The notes beneath the pieces are model-generated. The model was not told the DNA's origin and did no database searches. It saw only the letters and a program-made list of their open reading frames with translations. Both the position numbers and the translations under genes were made by a program. Shown piece after piece: positions 37,033 through 44,911 of a stretch of 64,000 nucleotides of DNA; within the stretch, counting starts at the first letter, position 1; each line of letters starts with the position of its first letter. This DNA comes from Acidobacteriota bacterium (GTDB taxonomy: Bacteria; Acidobacteriota; Thermoanaerobaculia; UBA5066; Gp7-AA6), in NCBI GenBank assembly GCA_020199905.1, contig JAIVJS010000071.1:177501-241500 (forward strand), given 5' to 3'.

Positions 37033-37567
37033 CGTGCCTCCGGAGCGGGCGTGGCCGGGATGATGCCGGGGAAATTCAACCGCACCACCGTGCCCCCGCC
37101 GGGCTCCGAGAGCACGCGCATGGTCCCCTGGTGGAACCGGACGATCTGGTGTGCCGTGGCCAGTCCCAGGCCGACTCCGTCCGGCTTGGTCGTCTCGAAG
37201 GCGCGGAAGAGGCGGTCGCGCACGAACTCGCGCGACATTCCCGCGCCGTTGTCGATGATCTCGACCGGGCGCGCCCGATCGCCCTCTCCGCGACGTCGCG
37301 CAGAACCTCGTTCAAGTCGAGGCCGACCTTGATGAGGACGGAATCTTCATGCGCCGAGAACCGGCCCACGATGCCGTCCAGCCGATCGACGGTCGACCGC
37401 AGGAGCTCGGCCACGGCGCGCTTGAACTCCGGGTCGTCGTAGTGCTCTTCGAGGTTCGAGAGAAGAAGCTCGAGACGGAAGCCCATGTTCTTGATGTCGT
37501 GAATCAGGACCCGGTCGAGAGTCGAGCGCAGCTGGGAGGGACCGCGAGGGCGGCGCGCGTTGCTCAC
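37029..37567 (-). pseudogene. Histidine kinase with internal deletion (N-box lost)
   Basis: The first part (from GTG 37567) is a DHp-like domain with the phospho-His in LIHDIKNMGFRLELLLSNLEEHYDDPEF, resembling PrsK-type kinases, and no sensor domain. After DLNEVLRDVAE the frame breaks near 37,285. The rest, PVEIIDNGAGMSREFVRDRLFRAFETTKPDGVGLGLATAHQIV (G1, F and G2 boxes), is in another frame and ends with GGGTVVRLNFPG. The ATP-lid N-box block that should lie between them, about 85 residues, is missing. Both ends keep their 4-bp overlaps with HlyD and the regulator. Either a real inactivating deletion or an assembly gap. Confidence 0.8.
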
Positions 37568-38313
37568 CGATTCGGGTCGGCCGGAAGCCTCACCTGGACG
37601 GCGAGGCCCGGCCGGAGAACCCTCCGCCCGGAGTCCCGTCGCACCCGGATCAGGACCTGAAACGTTCCACTGGCGGCGTCCACCGTCGGACTGATGAACT
37701 CGATCGTGCCCGTCGTGCGCGCTTCCGGGAAGCTGACCGGCGTCACCTCGACGGCTTCGTTCCGGCGGACATTCAGCAGCTCCTTCTCCGGAAGATAGAT
37801 CCTCGCGAGCAGCGGCTCGAAGGCCGTGATCTTGAAGAGAGGGATGTTCTGAACGTCCACGACCTTCTGTCCGACCCGCGCCGACTTTTCCGTGACCATT
37901 CCCGGGAAGGGCGCGCGGATGACGGCGTAGTCGCGAATCGCCTTCGCCTTCTCCCAGGCGGCCACCGCAACGGCGTGCCGCGCCCGTTTCTCGTCCAGGT
38001 CAGCCTTGCTCGAGATCCCGCCGGCGCTCAGGGTCCGCGCCCTCTCGAGCTCGGCCTTCTTGAGCTCCATGTCTTCTTTGGCCTGCTGCACGTCCTGAGC
38101 GAACTCGCGCAAGTCGAGCGTTGCGAGGGGTTGACCCCGCGAGACGCTCGCGCCCCGCTCGACGTGGATTGTCTCGATGACGCCGGTGATCCTCGAAGTG
38201 ACCGTCACTTCCTGGTCCACCATCAGGTGGGATGGATACATCGTCCCGGCCGGGACGCTTTTCGGCGAGCCCGGTCCCATCGCCAGAAGGATCAGCAAGA
38301 GCGGCGTGGTCAT
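37564..38313 (-). CDS. Periplasmic adaptor (HlyD/RND membrane-fusion protein)
   Basis: 249 aa. N-terminal hydrophobic signal ([14 protein letters not shown]), lipoyl half-motifs [30 protein letters not shown] and [24 protein letters not shown] flanking a short coiled-coil hairpin ([22 protein letters not shown]), then a beta-barrel [26 protein letters not shown]. It has no own inner-membrane pump beside it. It is the first gene of the kinase/regulator unit and the third adaptor in the locus, suggesting a trans-envelope assembly. Confidence 0.85.
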   Translation of the reverse strand: MTTPLLLILLAMGPGSPKSVPAGTMYPSHLMVDQEVTVTSRITGVIETIHVERGASVSRGQPLATLDLREFAQDVQQAKEDMELKKAELERARTLSAGGISSKADLDEKRARHAVAVAAWEKAKAIRDYAVIRAPFPGMVTEKSARVGQKVVDVQNIPLFKITAFEPLLARIYLPEKELLNVRRNEAVEVTPVSFPEARTTGTIEFISPTVDAASGTFQVLIRVRRDSGRRVLRPGLAVQVRLPADPNR

Positions 38314-38398
38314 GGATTTCGGGGACGAACGGTCGGAATCGTACCTCGAAGCCGTGCGAGTCGTCGATGTCCTCGACGGACCGGGTGGCGGGCGGCCG

Positions 38399-39094
38399 TC
38401 AGCGGGCCGCGAGGGCCGTCACCGCCGATTGGAACATCTTCAGACCCTGGTCGTTGCCGAGAAGCGCCTCGGCGCAGCGATCCGGGTGCGGCATCAGACC
38501 GACCACGTTGCGATCGCGGCTGCAGATGCCGGCAATCGCCCGGTCCGCCCCGTTCGGGTTGGCGGCGTCCGCGACCGCTCCTCGCTCGTCGCAGTACCGG
38601 AACACGACTCGGTCCTCGCGCTCGAGCTCGTCGAGGACGGAAGGAGGCGCCGTGTAGTTGCCTTCCATGTGCCCGATGGGCATCCGGACCACGGATCCCT
38701 CGTCGTAGAGTCGGGTGAACGGCGTCTCCGAGCTCTGGATCCGCAGGTGGACGTCGCGGCAGACATATCGCAGATCGCGATTGACCCGCATCGCTCCGGG
38801 GAGAAGACCCGCCTCGAGCAGGACCTGGAACCCGTTGCAGATTCCGAGCACGGGACCGCCCTGCCGCGCGAAACGACCCACGCTCTCCATGACGGGGGAG
38901 AACCTCGCGAGCGCGCCCGCCCTCAGGTAATCGCCGTATGCAAAACCGCCGGGAATGATGACCGCGTCGGCGCCCTTGAGGTCGGTCTCGGCGTGCCAGA
39001 CGTACTCCGCCTCGCAGCCGAGGAGCTCGCGCACGACGTGCTCGCAGTCCTGGTCGCAGTTGGAGCCCGGAAAGACGACGATCGAGAATTTCAT
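38399..39094 (-). CDS. purQ: Phosphoribosylformylglycinamidine synthase, glutaminase subunit
   Basis: 231 aa class I glutaminase that feeds ammonia to Pur[44 protein letters not shown], the nucleophile Cys in [19 protein letters not shown], and the His/Glu pair in [16 protein letters not shown] are all present. Start is the internal ATG matching family N-termini; the open frame continues 22 codons upstream into low-complexity sequence. Lies about 110 bp after purS, separated by a heptamer-repeat block. Confidence 0.93.
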   Translation of the reverse strand: MKFSIVVFPGSNCDQDCEHVVRELLGCEAEYVWHAETDLKGADAVIIPGGFAYGDYLRAGALARFSPVMESVGRFARQGGPVLGICNGFQVLLEAGLLPGAMRVNRDLRYVCRDVHLRIQSSETPFTRLYDEGSVVRMPIGHMEGNYTAPPSVLDELEREDRVVFRYCDERGAVADAANPNGADRAIAGICSRDRNVVGLMPHPDRCAEALLGNDQGLKMFQSAVTALAAR

Positions 39095-39168
39095 GACGCG
39101 CGGCGGGGGCGAAGGGGGCATCGCGAAAGGCGAACGTCGGGAGTCCTCGTCCTCCGACACGTTCCGGG

Positions 39169-39198
39169 CTGAGAGCCGAGAGCCGAGAGCTGAGAGCT
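39169..39198. repeat. Tandem heptamer repeat, CYGAGAG type
   Basis: Four and a bit units (CTGAGAG, CCGAGAG, CCGAGAG, CTGAGAG) between purS and purQ. One of at least eight similar intergenic blocks in this window. Confidence 0.85.
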
Positions 39199-39203
39199 AC
39201 CCG

Positions 39204-39443
39204 TCATAGCACCCGCACGTCGTATCCCTCGATCACCGTGTTGGCCAGGAGCTCCTCGGCCATGACCCGGGCCTCCGCCTCCACCTTCGCGCGGTCGTCG
39301 CCCGCGACGTCGAGGAAGAAGATCTTGCCCGCCCGGACTCCTTCAACCGACCCGTGCCCCAGCCGGACCAGCGCGGCGGCGATCGCCTTGCCCTGCGGAT
39401 CGAGGATCCCTTCGCGCGGATAGACCCGGACTTCGACCTTCAC
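39204..39443 (-). CDS. purS: Phosphoribosylformylglycinamidine synthase subunit PurS
   Basis: 79 aa, the small structural subunit that bridges PurL and PurQ. VEVRVYPREGILDPQGKAIAAALVRLG, then VRAGKIFFLDV and a C-terminal ANTVIEGYDVRVL are typical PurS. ATG at 39443 overlaps the stop of the metallo-beta-lactamase gene (ATGA). Confidence 0.93.
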   Translation of the reverse strand: MKVEVRVYPREGILDPQGKAIAAALVRLGHGSVEGVRAGKIFFLDVAGDDRAKVEAEARVMAEELLANTVIEGYDVRVL

Positions 39444-40210
39444 GCGTCAAACGGATCGAATCCGCGGATCTGATCGGCCACGTCGAATACGGCCGGACAC
39501 TCCGCCCGATCGAGGGCCTGCGCGAGCACCGCCAGAACCAGGGCGGGGACGTTGTTGGTCCGGGAGAGATGGGTCGCGACGACCCGCCGCAGCCGCGGCC
39601 CCGCGGCGGCGCGCACGGCGTCCCCGGACTGGCGGTTGGAGAGATGCCCCCAGCCCCCCGAGATCCTCTTTTTCAGGAACCACGTGTACGGGCCGTCCCG
39701 GAGCATGTCCTCGTCGTGGTTGAACTCCAGGAGAAGCGTGGTCGCTCCCCGCAGGAAATCGACGAATTCCGGCTCGGCGCGCCCGAGGTCGGACGCGACG
39801 ATCAGACGGGCGTCGTCGGCCTCGAAGGCGTAAACGACGGAGTCTTTCGCGTCATGCGGCGTCGCGAACGCGCGGAACCCGAGGGCGCCGATCCGCCCGT
39901 CCCGGCCGGGATCGATGCGGACGAACGGCGAGAAGAGATCCCCCTCGAGGCCGAGGGCCGCGGCGGTCCCGGCGCTGGTGAAGACGGGGCACCCCCAGCG
40001 GGTCGAGAACGCGAGCGCTCCCGAAGAGTGGTCGTTGTGCTCGTGCGTCACGAAGATGCCCGCGATCGACTCGGGATCGATCGAGCGCGCGCGCAGACGC
40101 CGCTCGATTTCCCTGCCGGAAAGTCCCGCGTCGACGAGCACGCGCGTCGCGCCGCTCTCGACGACGCAGGAATTGCCGCCGGAACCCGAAGCGAGAACGC
40201 TGACGCGCAT
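39440..40210 (-). CDS. Metallo-beta-lactamase-fold hydrolase (YycJ/WalJ-like)
   Basis: 256 aa. N-terminus MRVSVLASGSGGNSCVVESG and the metal motif THEHNDH (HxHxDH, residues 56-61) are typical of the YycJ/WalJ and RNase-Z-like single-domain branch. Later metal ligands are in ATPHDA, VASDLG and VATHLS. WalJ relatives are exonucleases linked to DNA repair or wall control, but the function here is open. Overlaps purS (ATGA). Confidence 0.82.
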   Translation of the reverse strand: MRVSVLASGSGGNSCVVESGATRVLVDAGLSGREIERRLRARSIDPESIAGIFVTHEHNDHSSGALAFSTRWGCPVFTSAGTAAALGLEGDLFSPFVRIDPGRDGRIGALGFRAFATPHDAKDSVVYAFEADDARLIVASDLGRAEPEFVDFLRGATTLLLEFNHDEDMLRDGPYTWFLKKRISGGWGHLSNRQSGDAVRAAAGPRLRRVVATHLSRTNNVPALVLAVLAQALDRAECPAVFDVADQIRGFDPFDA

Positions 40211-40275
40211 GTGCGGACAGAGTAGCAGACGCGATCGGGAATCCGACCCGCGAGGCGAAGGAAATGAGGACGAAG

Positions 40276-41316
40276 CTAGAGGTACGGGCGCAGCGTCCCC
40301 ATCGCGAGAATGCGAACGCCTCCGTCCGGGCTGGCCGCCTCGATTCGCACGACGGCGTCGGGAGGGATCCCGGCGATCGGCACGTCGAACGACCAGACGC
40401 GCCCGGCTTCGCTTGCGCGAAGCCGCGACACCGCGAGCGGCCGGTTCTCGATCAGAAACGTGACGAGGGGTTCGGCGTCCGCCTCGACCCATCCGTCCGC
40501 GAGGAGCCGCTCCCCGCCCCGCACCTCGAGCGTCGACAGCTCGCCTCGAGGGAGGCGCGGAATCGAAGGCGGCTCCGCCGGAAGATGGGGCGGCCTTGAC
40601 AGAAGGTAGAGGTCCTGGTGGCCGCAGAGGCCGAACGGCAGGCCATGGAGAGCCGCCTGCCCGCCGGAGACCCGGGCCGCCGCGGCCTCGACGAACTCCG
40701 AACGGACCCAGGAGGTCCCGTACTCGGCGGGATCGAGCCTCTCGGTCTCGCTCTCCGTTCGAAAGACCAGCCCGCGCGACCAGTCCGCCGCGTCCGCCAG
40801 CAACGAGGCGCCGTGGGTGCTGAGAAAGAGCAGTCCGCCGGGGTTCAGAAGGGCGTACAGCCGCGCCAGCCACTCCTCGAAGGCGTCCGCCGGGAGATGG
40901 CTGAAGAACGACGACGCCGAGATCGCGTCGAACCGCCGCCCCGGATCGAACTCCGCCGCGGCCCGGGTCGAGACCACTCCCGAAACGCGGAGCCGGGACC
41001 GCTGGAAGTCGACCGCGGCCGGGTCGATCTCCGAGATCCAGAGACCGGCTATCGCTCGCGTCAGGAACCGCGTCGCGCGCCCGAATCCGCTCGCGAAATC
41101 CAGCAGGGATCCGGGATCCCGCCCCCCGAATCTCCAGCGTCGGGCCGCGAGGATCGCGTTCGCGATCTGGCGCCCGGTCGAGAAATAGAGGATGGCTCCC
41201 GCGTCCCTATTTCCGCGCAGCGAGTGAACCCCGTAGGAGAACATCTCGTCGGCGGGATGGATCTCGGAAACGAACCCGGGGTCCCCCTCCGCCAGGGCGG
41301 AGACGTAGTCCCGCAC
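40276..41316 (-). CDS. SAM-dependent methyltransferase with C-terminal beta domain
   Basis: 346 aa. Core SLLDFASGFGRATRFLTRA (variant motif I) with WISEIDPAAV, a post-motif FDAISASSFFSHLPADAFEEW and LNPGGLLFLSTHG; a roughly 90-residue C-terminal beta-rich extension ends in RILAMGTLRPYL. Similar two-part methyltransferases occur with glycan genes. GTG at 41316 is the best start; a CTG at 41334 would overlap the dut stop. Acceptor unknown. Confidence 0.72.
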   Translation of the reverse strand: MRDYVSALAEGDPGFVSEIHPADEMFSYGVHSLRGNRDAGAILYFSTGRQIANAILAARRWRFGGRDPGSLLDFASGFGRATRFLTRAIAGLWISEIDPAAVDFQRSRLRVSGVVSTRAAAEFDPGRRFDAISASSFFSHLPADAFEEWLARLYALLNPGGLLFLSTHGASLLADAADWSRGLVFRTESETERLDPAEYGTSWVRSEFVEAAAARVSGGQAALHGLPFGLCGHQDLYLLSRPPHLPAEPPSIPRLPRGELSTLEVRGGERLLADGWVEADAEPLVTFLIENRPLAVSRLRASEAGRVWSFDVPIAGIPPDAVVRIEAASPDGGVRILAMGTLRPYL

Positions 41317-41330
41317 GAACGGGGCGAAGG

Positions 41331-41780
41331 TCAGGAGCCCGTCGATCCGAACCCGCCGGCGCCCCGGACGGTAACGGGCAGCTCCGCAGCCGTCTCGAAC
41401 CGGGCGGTGACGACCGGGGAAAAGACGAGCTGGGCGATGCGGTCGCCGCGCTCGATCGTGATGGGATCCGAGCCGAGGTTCGCGACGATGACCTTGATCT
41501 CTCCCCGGTAGTCGCTGTCGATCGTGCCGGGGGCGTTCAAGACGGCGAGGCCCCGGTTCAACGCCAGCCCGCTGCGGACCCGGACCTGGCCCTCGAACCC
41601 TTCCGGGATGGCCACGGTGATCCCGGTCTCCACCGCGGAGCGCTCGCCGGGCGCCAGGGTCCGCGCGTCGGTGACGGCGGCGCGGAGGTCGCAGCCGGCC
41701 GCGCCCGGCGTCGCATACGCCGGCAGGGCGAGACCTTCGCCGTGCGGCAGGACCGCGACCAGGACCGTGATCGACGACAT
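41331..41780 (-). CDS. dut: dUTP diphosphatase
   Basis: 149 aa trimeric dUTPase: hydrolyses dUTP to dUMP and PPi. Motif 1 [12 protein letters not shown], motif 2 [13 protein letters not shown], motif 3 [16 protein letters not shown] (catalytic Asp), motif 4 [11 protein letters not shown], motif 5 [11 protein letters not shown] at the C-terminus. All five are intact. Start ATG at 41780, with an alternative 14 codons upstream. Confidence 0.93.
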   Translation of the reverse strand: MSSITVLVAVLPHGEGLALPAYATPGAAGCDLRAAVTDARTLAPGERSAVETGITVAIPEGFEGQVRVRSGLALNRGLAVLNAPGTIDSDYRGEIKVIVANLGSDPITIERGDRIAQLVFSPVVTARFETAAELPVTVRGAGGFGSTGS

Positions 41781-41851
41781 GAGGGAGGAGGGTAATGCAG
41801 GAACCGGGAAGGACGCGATCAAACTGGAGCTCGAAGGGTTCCGGGACCCGA

Positions 41852-41880
41852 CTGACAGCTGAGAGCGGACAGCGGACAGC
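41852..41880. repeat. Tandem heptamer repeat, CTGACAG/CGGACAG type
   Basis: Four units (CTGACAG, CTGAGAG, CGGACAG, CGGACAG) directly after the M16 stop, between it and dut. Confidence 0.8.
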
Positions 41881-41884
41881 TTCT

Positions 41885-43162
41885 TTAGAGCGCCCCGGCC
41901 AGGTCCGGCGCCGAGACGGGCAGTTTGCCCACGTTGCCGACGACGGCGAGAGAGAGGACCCGGCCGTCGAAGAGGCGCTGCGCTTCTTCGCCGACGTCAT
42001 CCGCGGTAACGCACTCGACCCGGGAAATCCACTCCTCGGTCGGCATGATCCGGTCGAAGTAGAACTGCTCCCGGGCGTGCGTCGACATGCGGGACACGGT
42101 CGATTCCAGGGCGACGATCATGTTGCCCTTCAGGTTTTCCTTCGCCCAGGCGAGCTCCCGCGGCCGCACCCCGTCGCGCTTCAACTTCTTGAGCTCCCTG
42201 AGAGTCACCTCGAGCACCCGTGCGAGGTTCTTGGGGGCGCAGGCGGAGTAGATGGTCTCGTAGCCGCCCAGCCGGTAGGAGTTCAACGAGGACGCCACGG
42301 AGTAGGCGAGACCGCGCTTCTCCCGCACCTCCTGGAAGAGCCGCGAGGACATCCCTCCTCCGAGCACGATATCCAGGAGATTGGCGGCGAAGCGGCGGTC
42401 GGAGGCCTGGCCCGGTCCCTCGACCCCGAGGCACACGTGGGCCTGCTCGAGCCCGCGGCGGGACTTCAGCTCCAGGTGCTGATGGCCCCTCGGACGTCCC
42501 GCCACCCGGGACCGCCGCGGCGAGGAGGCCCGGGTCGGGCGCCGGCGGAAGACGCGGTCGATCGCCTCGAGGCAGTCCGACGCGCGGACGTGGCCCGCCA
42601 CCGAAATGATCATGTTGTCGGGCGTGTAGTGCGACCGGTAGTAACGGTAGAGGTCGTTCAATCCGATGCTCTTGACCGTGTCCGCGGTTCCGAGGATCGG
42701 CGCTCCGAGAGGGTGGGTCCGCCAGAACGACCGGACGAACATCTCGTGGACCAGGTCGTCGGGGTTGTCGTTGGCCTCGCCGATCTCTTCGAGAATGACA
42801 CCTCTCTCGGTCTCGATGTCGATCGCCTCGAAGGCGGGGGACAGAACGATGTCCCCGAGCAGGTCGAGAGCCTCCCCGAAGCGGGAATCGAGCGTGTGGG
42901 CGTAGAAGCCGGTGTACTCCTTGGTGGTGAAGGCGTCGACGTCCCCGCCCAGCCGGTCGATCGCGCGGGCGATCTGGACGCTCGAGCGCCGGTCGGTCCG
43001 CTTGAAAAGGACGTGCTCTAAGAAATGGGACACGCCCTGGCGGGCGGGCGTCTCCTGCCCGGAGCCCGCGCCGACGAAGATGCCGAGCGCCAGCGAGCGG
43101 ACGTCCTGCATCTCGTCGACGAGGACGGTGGCGCCGTTATCGAGGGTGAATTTCTGGACCAT
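41885..43162 (-). CDS. M16 family zinc peptidase
   Basis: 425 aa, one N-half plus C-half of the pitrilysin/processing-peptidase fold. HFLEHVLFK at residues 46-54 gives the inverted zinc motif HxxEH, with the distal Glu in [18 protein letters not shown]. The second half has [28 protein letters not shown], the substrate-binding R/Y signature. Such proteins degrade or process peptides; the role here is unclear. Adjacent to the pseudopilin genes in the same direction. Confidence 0.9.
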   Translation of the reverse strand: MVQKFTLDNGATVLVDEMQDVRSLALGIFVGAGSGQETPARQGVSHFLEHVLFKRTDRRSSVQIARAIDRLGGDVDAFTTKEYTGFYAHTLDSRFGEALDLLGDIVLSPAFEAIDIETERGVILEEIGEANDNPDDLVHEMFVRSFWRTHPLGAPILGTADTVKSIGLNDLYRYYRSHYTPDNMIISVAGHVRASDCLEAIDRVFRRRPTRASSPRRSRVAGRPRGHQHLELKSRRGLEQAHVCLGVEGPGQASDRRFAANLLDIVLGGGMSSRLFQEVREKRGLAYSVASSLNSYRLGGYETIYSACAPKNLARVLEVTLRELKKLKRDGVRPRELAWAKENLKGNMIVALESTVSRMSTHAREQFYFDRIMPTEEWISRVECVTADDVGEEAQRLFDGRVLSLAVVGNVGKLPVSAPDLAGAL

Positions 43163-43261
43163 GGACGTGTGGCTCCGGCAGGCCCGCCTATTCTATCCCG
43201 CCCCACGCCCCTGCAAGCCACCCGTCCTGGCGAATTTAAGCTCTTTGAATCGAGTGGTTTA

Positions 43262-43907
43262 TCACCTCGACGGGGTCACCGGAGCGGGGCCCGGTCCGGG
43301 CGGCCGGCGGAGGCTGTTCGGGTCAAAGGCCGCGCCTTCCCGGTCCGCGTCCCCGACGATGAAGCGCCATTCGTCGTAGAACTTCCGGCCGCGCCACTCC
43401 TGCAGCGCCTCCTTGTGGACCCTGGACCGGACTCCGACGATGGGGCCGGCCGTCTGCGGCGCCCCGAACGCCGAGGGGACCGGGGTCGGCGTCGGCGCCG
43501 GCCGGGCTCCTCCTCCCGGCGTCACCATGGGCGCCGGTCCGCCGCCCGGGCCGCCTTGCGGGATCGCGTCCGGGGTGTTCAGGATCAGGAGGTACCAGTC
43601 GGAGCAATTGCACATCGGGTCCTTCCAGAGCTGGCGGATGCTCCGCGGGTTGTTCTCGAGCAGCTCCTTCAGGGTGCTGGGGTACCGGCCGTATCGCTTC
43701 TGGAAGAGCCCGATCGCCCGGGCGTACTGCTTTCCCCGGAAGAGAAGCTCCTTCTCCCTGTCGCGCTTGCCGATGGTCCCGAGCGCGGGCCCGACGCCGG
43801 CGATGACGATTGTCAGGATGAGGATCCCGATGACGACCGCGACCATCGTGAACCCCGCCTGGTCGGGCCCGTCGAAAGAGGCAGAGCGGCGGCTACCGAT
43901 GGCTCAC
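43262..43907 (-). pseudogene. Pseudopilin with atypical +5 residue and probable start-region frameshift
   Basis: Prepilin signal DGPDQAGFTMVAVVIGILIL is followed by a pilin helix and a domain with KQYARAIGLFQKRYGRYPSTLKELLEN (GspG-like), CNCSDW and a Pro-rich loop. Position +5 of the mature protein is Ala instead of Glu. The natural start by overlap would be GTG at 43907, but that frame stops after four codons. Removing one T near 43,894 would join it perfectly to the signal peptide. Otherwise only an ATG inside the hydrophobic helix (43,846) is available. The remainder of the frame (to 43,262) is intact. Confidence 0.65.
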
Positions 43908-44410
43908 CACTCCTTGTAGAGGGTTCCGTCCAGCGCCTTCCCGGGCGACCCGCTGTGGACGTCGATCACCCCCGGCGTGGCCGGTGCGGTCGCTCCGCTG
44001 GAGTCGGTGGCGGCCGAGTCGGAAGCCGCCTCTTCGAACGCGACGACCCAGGTATCCGCCGACTTCGTCATGGGGTCGATCGGGATCTTGCGGATGTATC
44101 CGTCGGTCACGAGAGTCTGAAGATCCGCCGGGTAGTTCCCCTTGTCGCCGTGGTACTGGTCGATGACGCTGCGCAGCGTGAAGAGGTCCTCCTTGAGCGT
44201 CGCCTCGCGGGCCCGCTGCGGCGAATCCCTCAACGCCGGGACCGCGATGGCCGCGAGGATCCCGATGATCGTCATGACGACGAGAAGCTCGAGGAGGGTG
44301 AAGCCCGATTCGGGAAAGGGGAAACGGGAAACGGAAAACGTGGCTCTCCCGCATCCGACATTTTCCTCTCGTTTTCCGTTTTCCGTTTTACGTTTTCCGT
44401 CTTCCATCAC
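43904..44410 (-). CDS. GspG-like major pseudopilin
   Basis: 168 aa. Mature N-terminus GFTLLELLVVMTIIGILAAIAVPAL is the class III signal-helix with Glu at +5, followed by LFTLRSVIDQYHGDKGNYPADLQTLVTDGYIRKIPIDPMT, a GspG fold, and a Ca-loop region ending LDGTLYKEW. The leader before the cleavage site is about 36 residues (KRKTENGKREENVGCGRATF and on), instead of the usual 6-15. It is encoded by two inverted heptamer-repeat blocks. GTG at 44410 overlaps the upstream pilin stop; ATG at 44407 is an alternative. Confidence 0.82.
   Translation of the reverse strand: MMEDGKRKTENGKREENVGCGRATFSVSRFPFPESGFTLLELLVVMTIIGILAAIAVPALRDSPQRAREATLKEDLFTLRSVIDQYHGDKGNYPADLQTLVTDGYIRKIPIDPMTKSADTWVVAFEEAASDSAATDSSGATAPATPGVIDVHSGSPGKALDGTLYKEW
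44311..44405. repeat. Inverted pair of CGGGAAA-type heptamer blocks inside a pilin leader
   Basis: CGGGAAA/GGGGAAA/CGGGAAA units at 44,311-44,340 face CCGTTTT-type units at 44,371-44,405. ACGGAAAACG and CGTTTTCCGT (44,331-44,340 and 44,370-44,379) pair perfectly. The block lies within the start of the GspG-like gene. Confidence 0.85.
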
Positions 44411-44871
44411 CAGTCCTTGTAATACGTGCCGTCGATGGCCCGGCCGCTCGAGAGCGAGTAGACGTCGTAGACGTTCTGGCTTCCCCAGGACGTCGATTTC
44501 GGGTCGTCCTGGTAGGAGCGCAGACCCCATTCCGGTTTTTTCGTCATCGGGTCGACGGGGATCCGGCGGAGGAACTTCTGCTTCTTGTCGATCTGCCCGA
44601 CGAGCTTGGCGCCGTCGACCAAGGTCTGCAGCTCGGGCGGGTACCCCTCGGTGCCGAGCTGAGGAGGGATCAGGCCCGAGTCCGAGTACTGCTTGTACTT
44701 GTCGATCGCGTCCCGCATGAGCCGGAGCTGAAACCGGAGCTCGAGCTCGTCCTGCCGCTTGACCGTGTAGCGCACGACCGGAACCACCATGCCGGTCAGG
44801 ATCGCGATCATCGCCGCGACGACCGCGAGCTCGACCACGGTGAACCCGGCCTGGCGGGCGCTCCTCTTCAC
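44407..44871 (-). CDS. GspG-like pseudopilin
   Basis: 154 aa. A short leader MKRSARQAG precedes FTVVELAVVAAMIAILTGMVVPVV with Glu at +5. The globular part contains LRLMRDAIDKYKQYSD, YPPELQTLVDGAKLVGQ, RIPVDPMTKKPEWGLRSY and the C-terminal SSGRAIDGTYYKDW. Part of a three-pilin set; stop overlaps the next pilin (GTGA). Confidence 0.87.
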   Translation of the reverse strand: MKRSARQAGFTVVELAVVAAMIAILTGMVVPVVRYTVKRQDELELRFQLRLMRDAIDKYKQYSDSGLIPPQLGTEGYPPELQTLVDGAKLVGQIDKKQKFLRRIPVDPMTKKPEWGLRSYQDDPKSTSWGSQNVYDVYSLSSGRAIDGTYYKDW

Positions 44872-44911
44872 GCCGTTCGCCCTTCGCCCTTCGCGCCTGG
44901 CCCGAGCCGCC

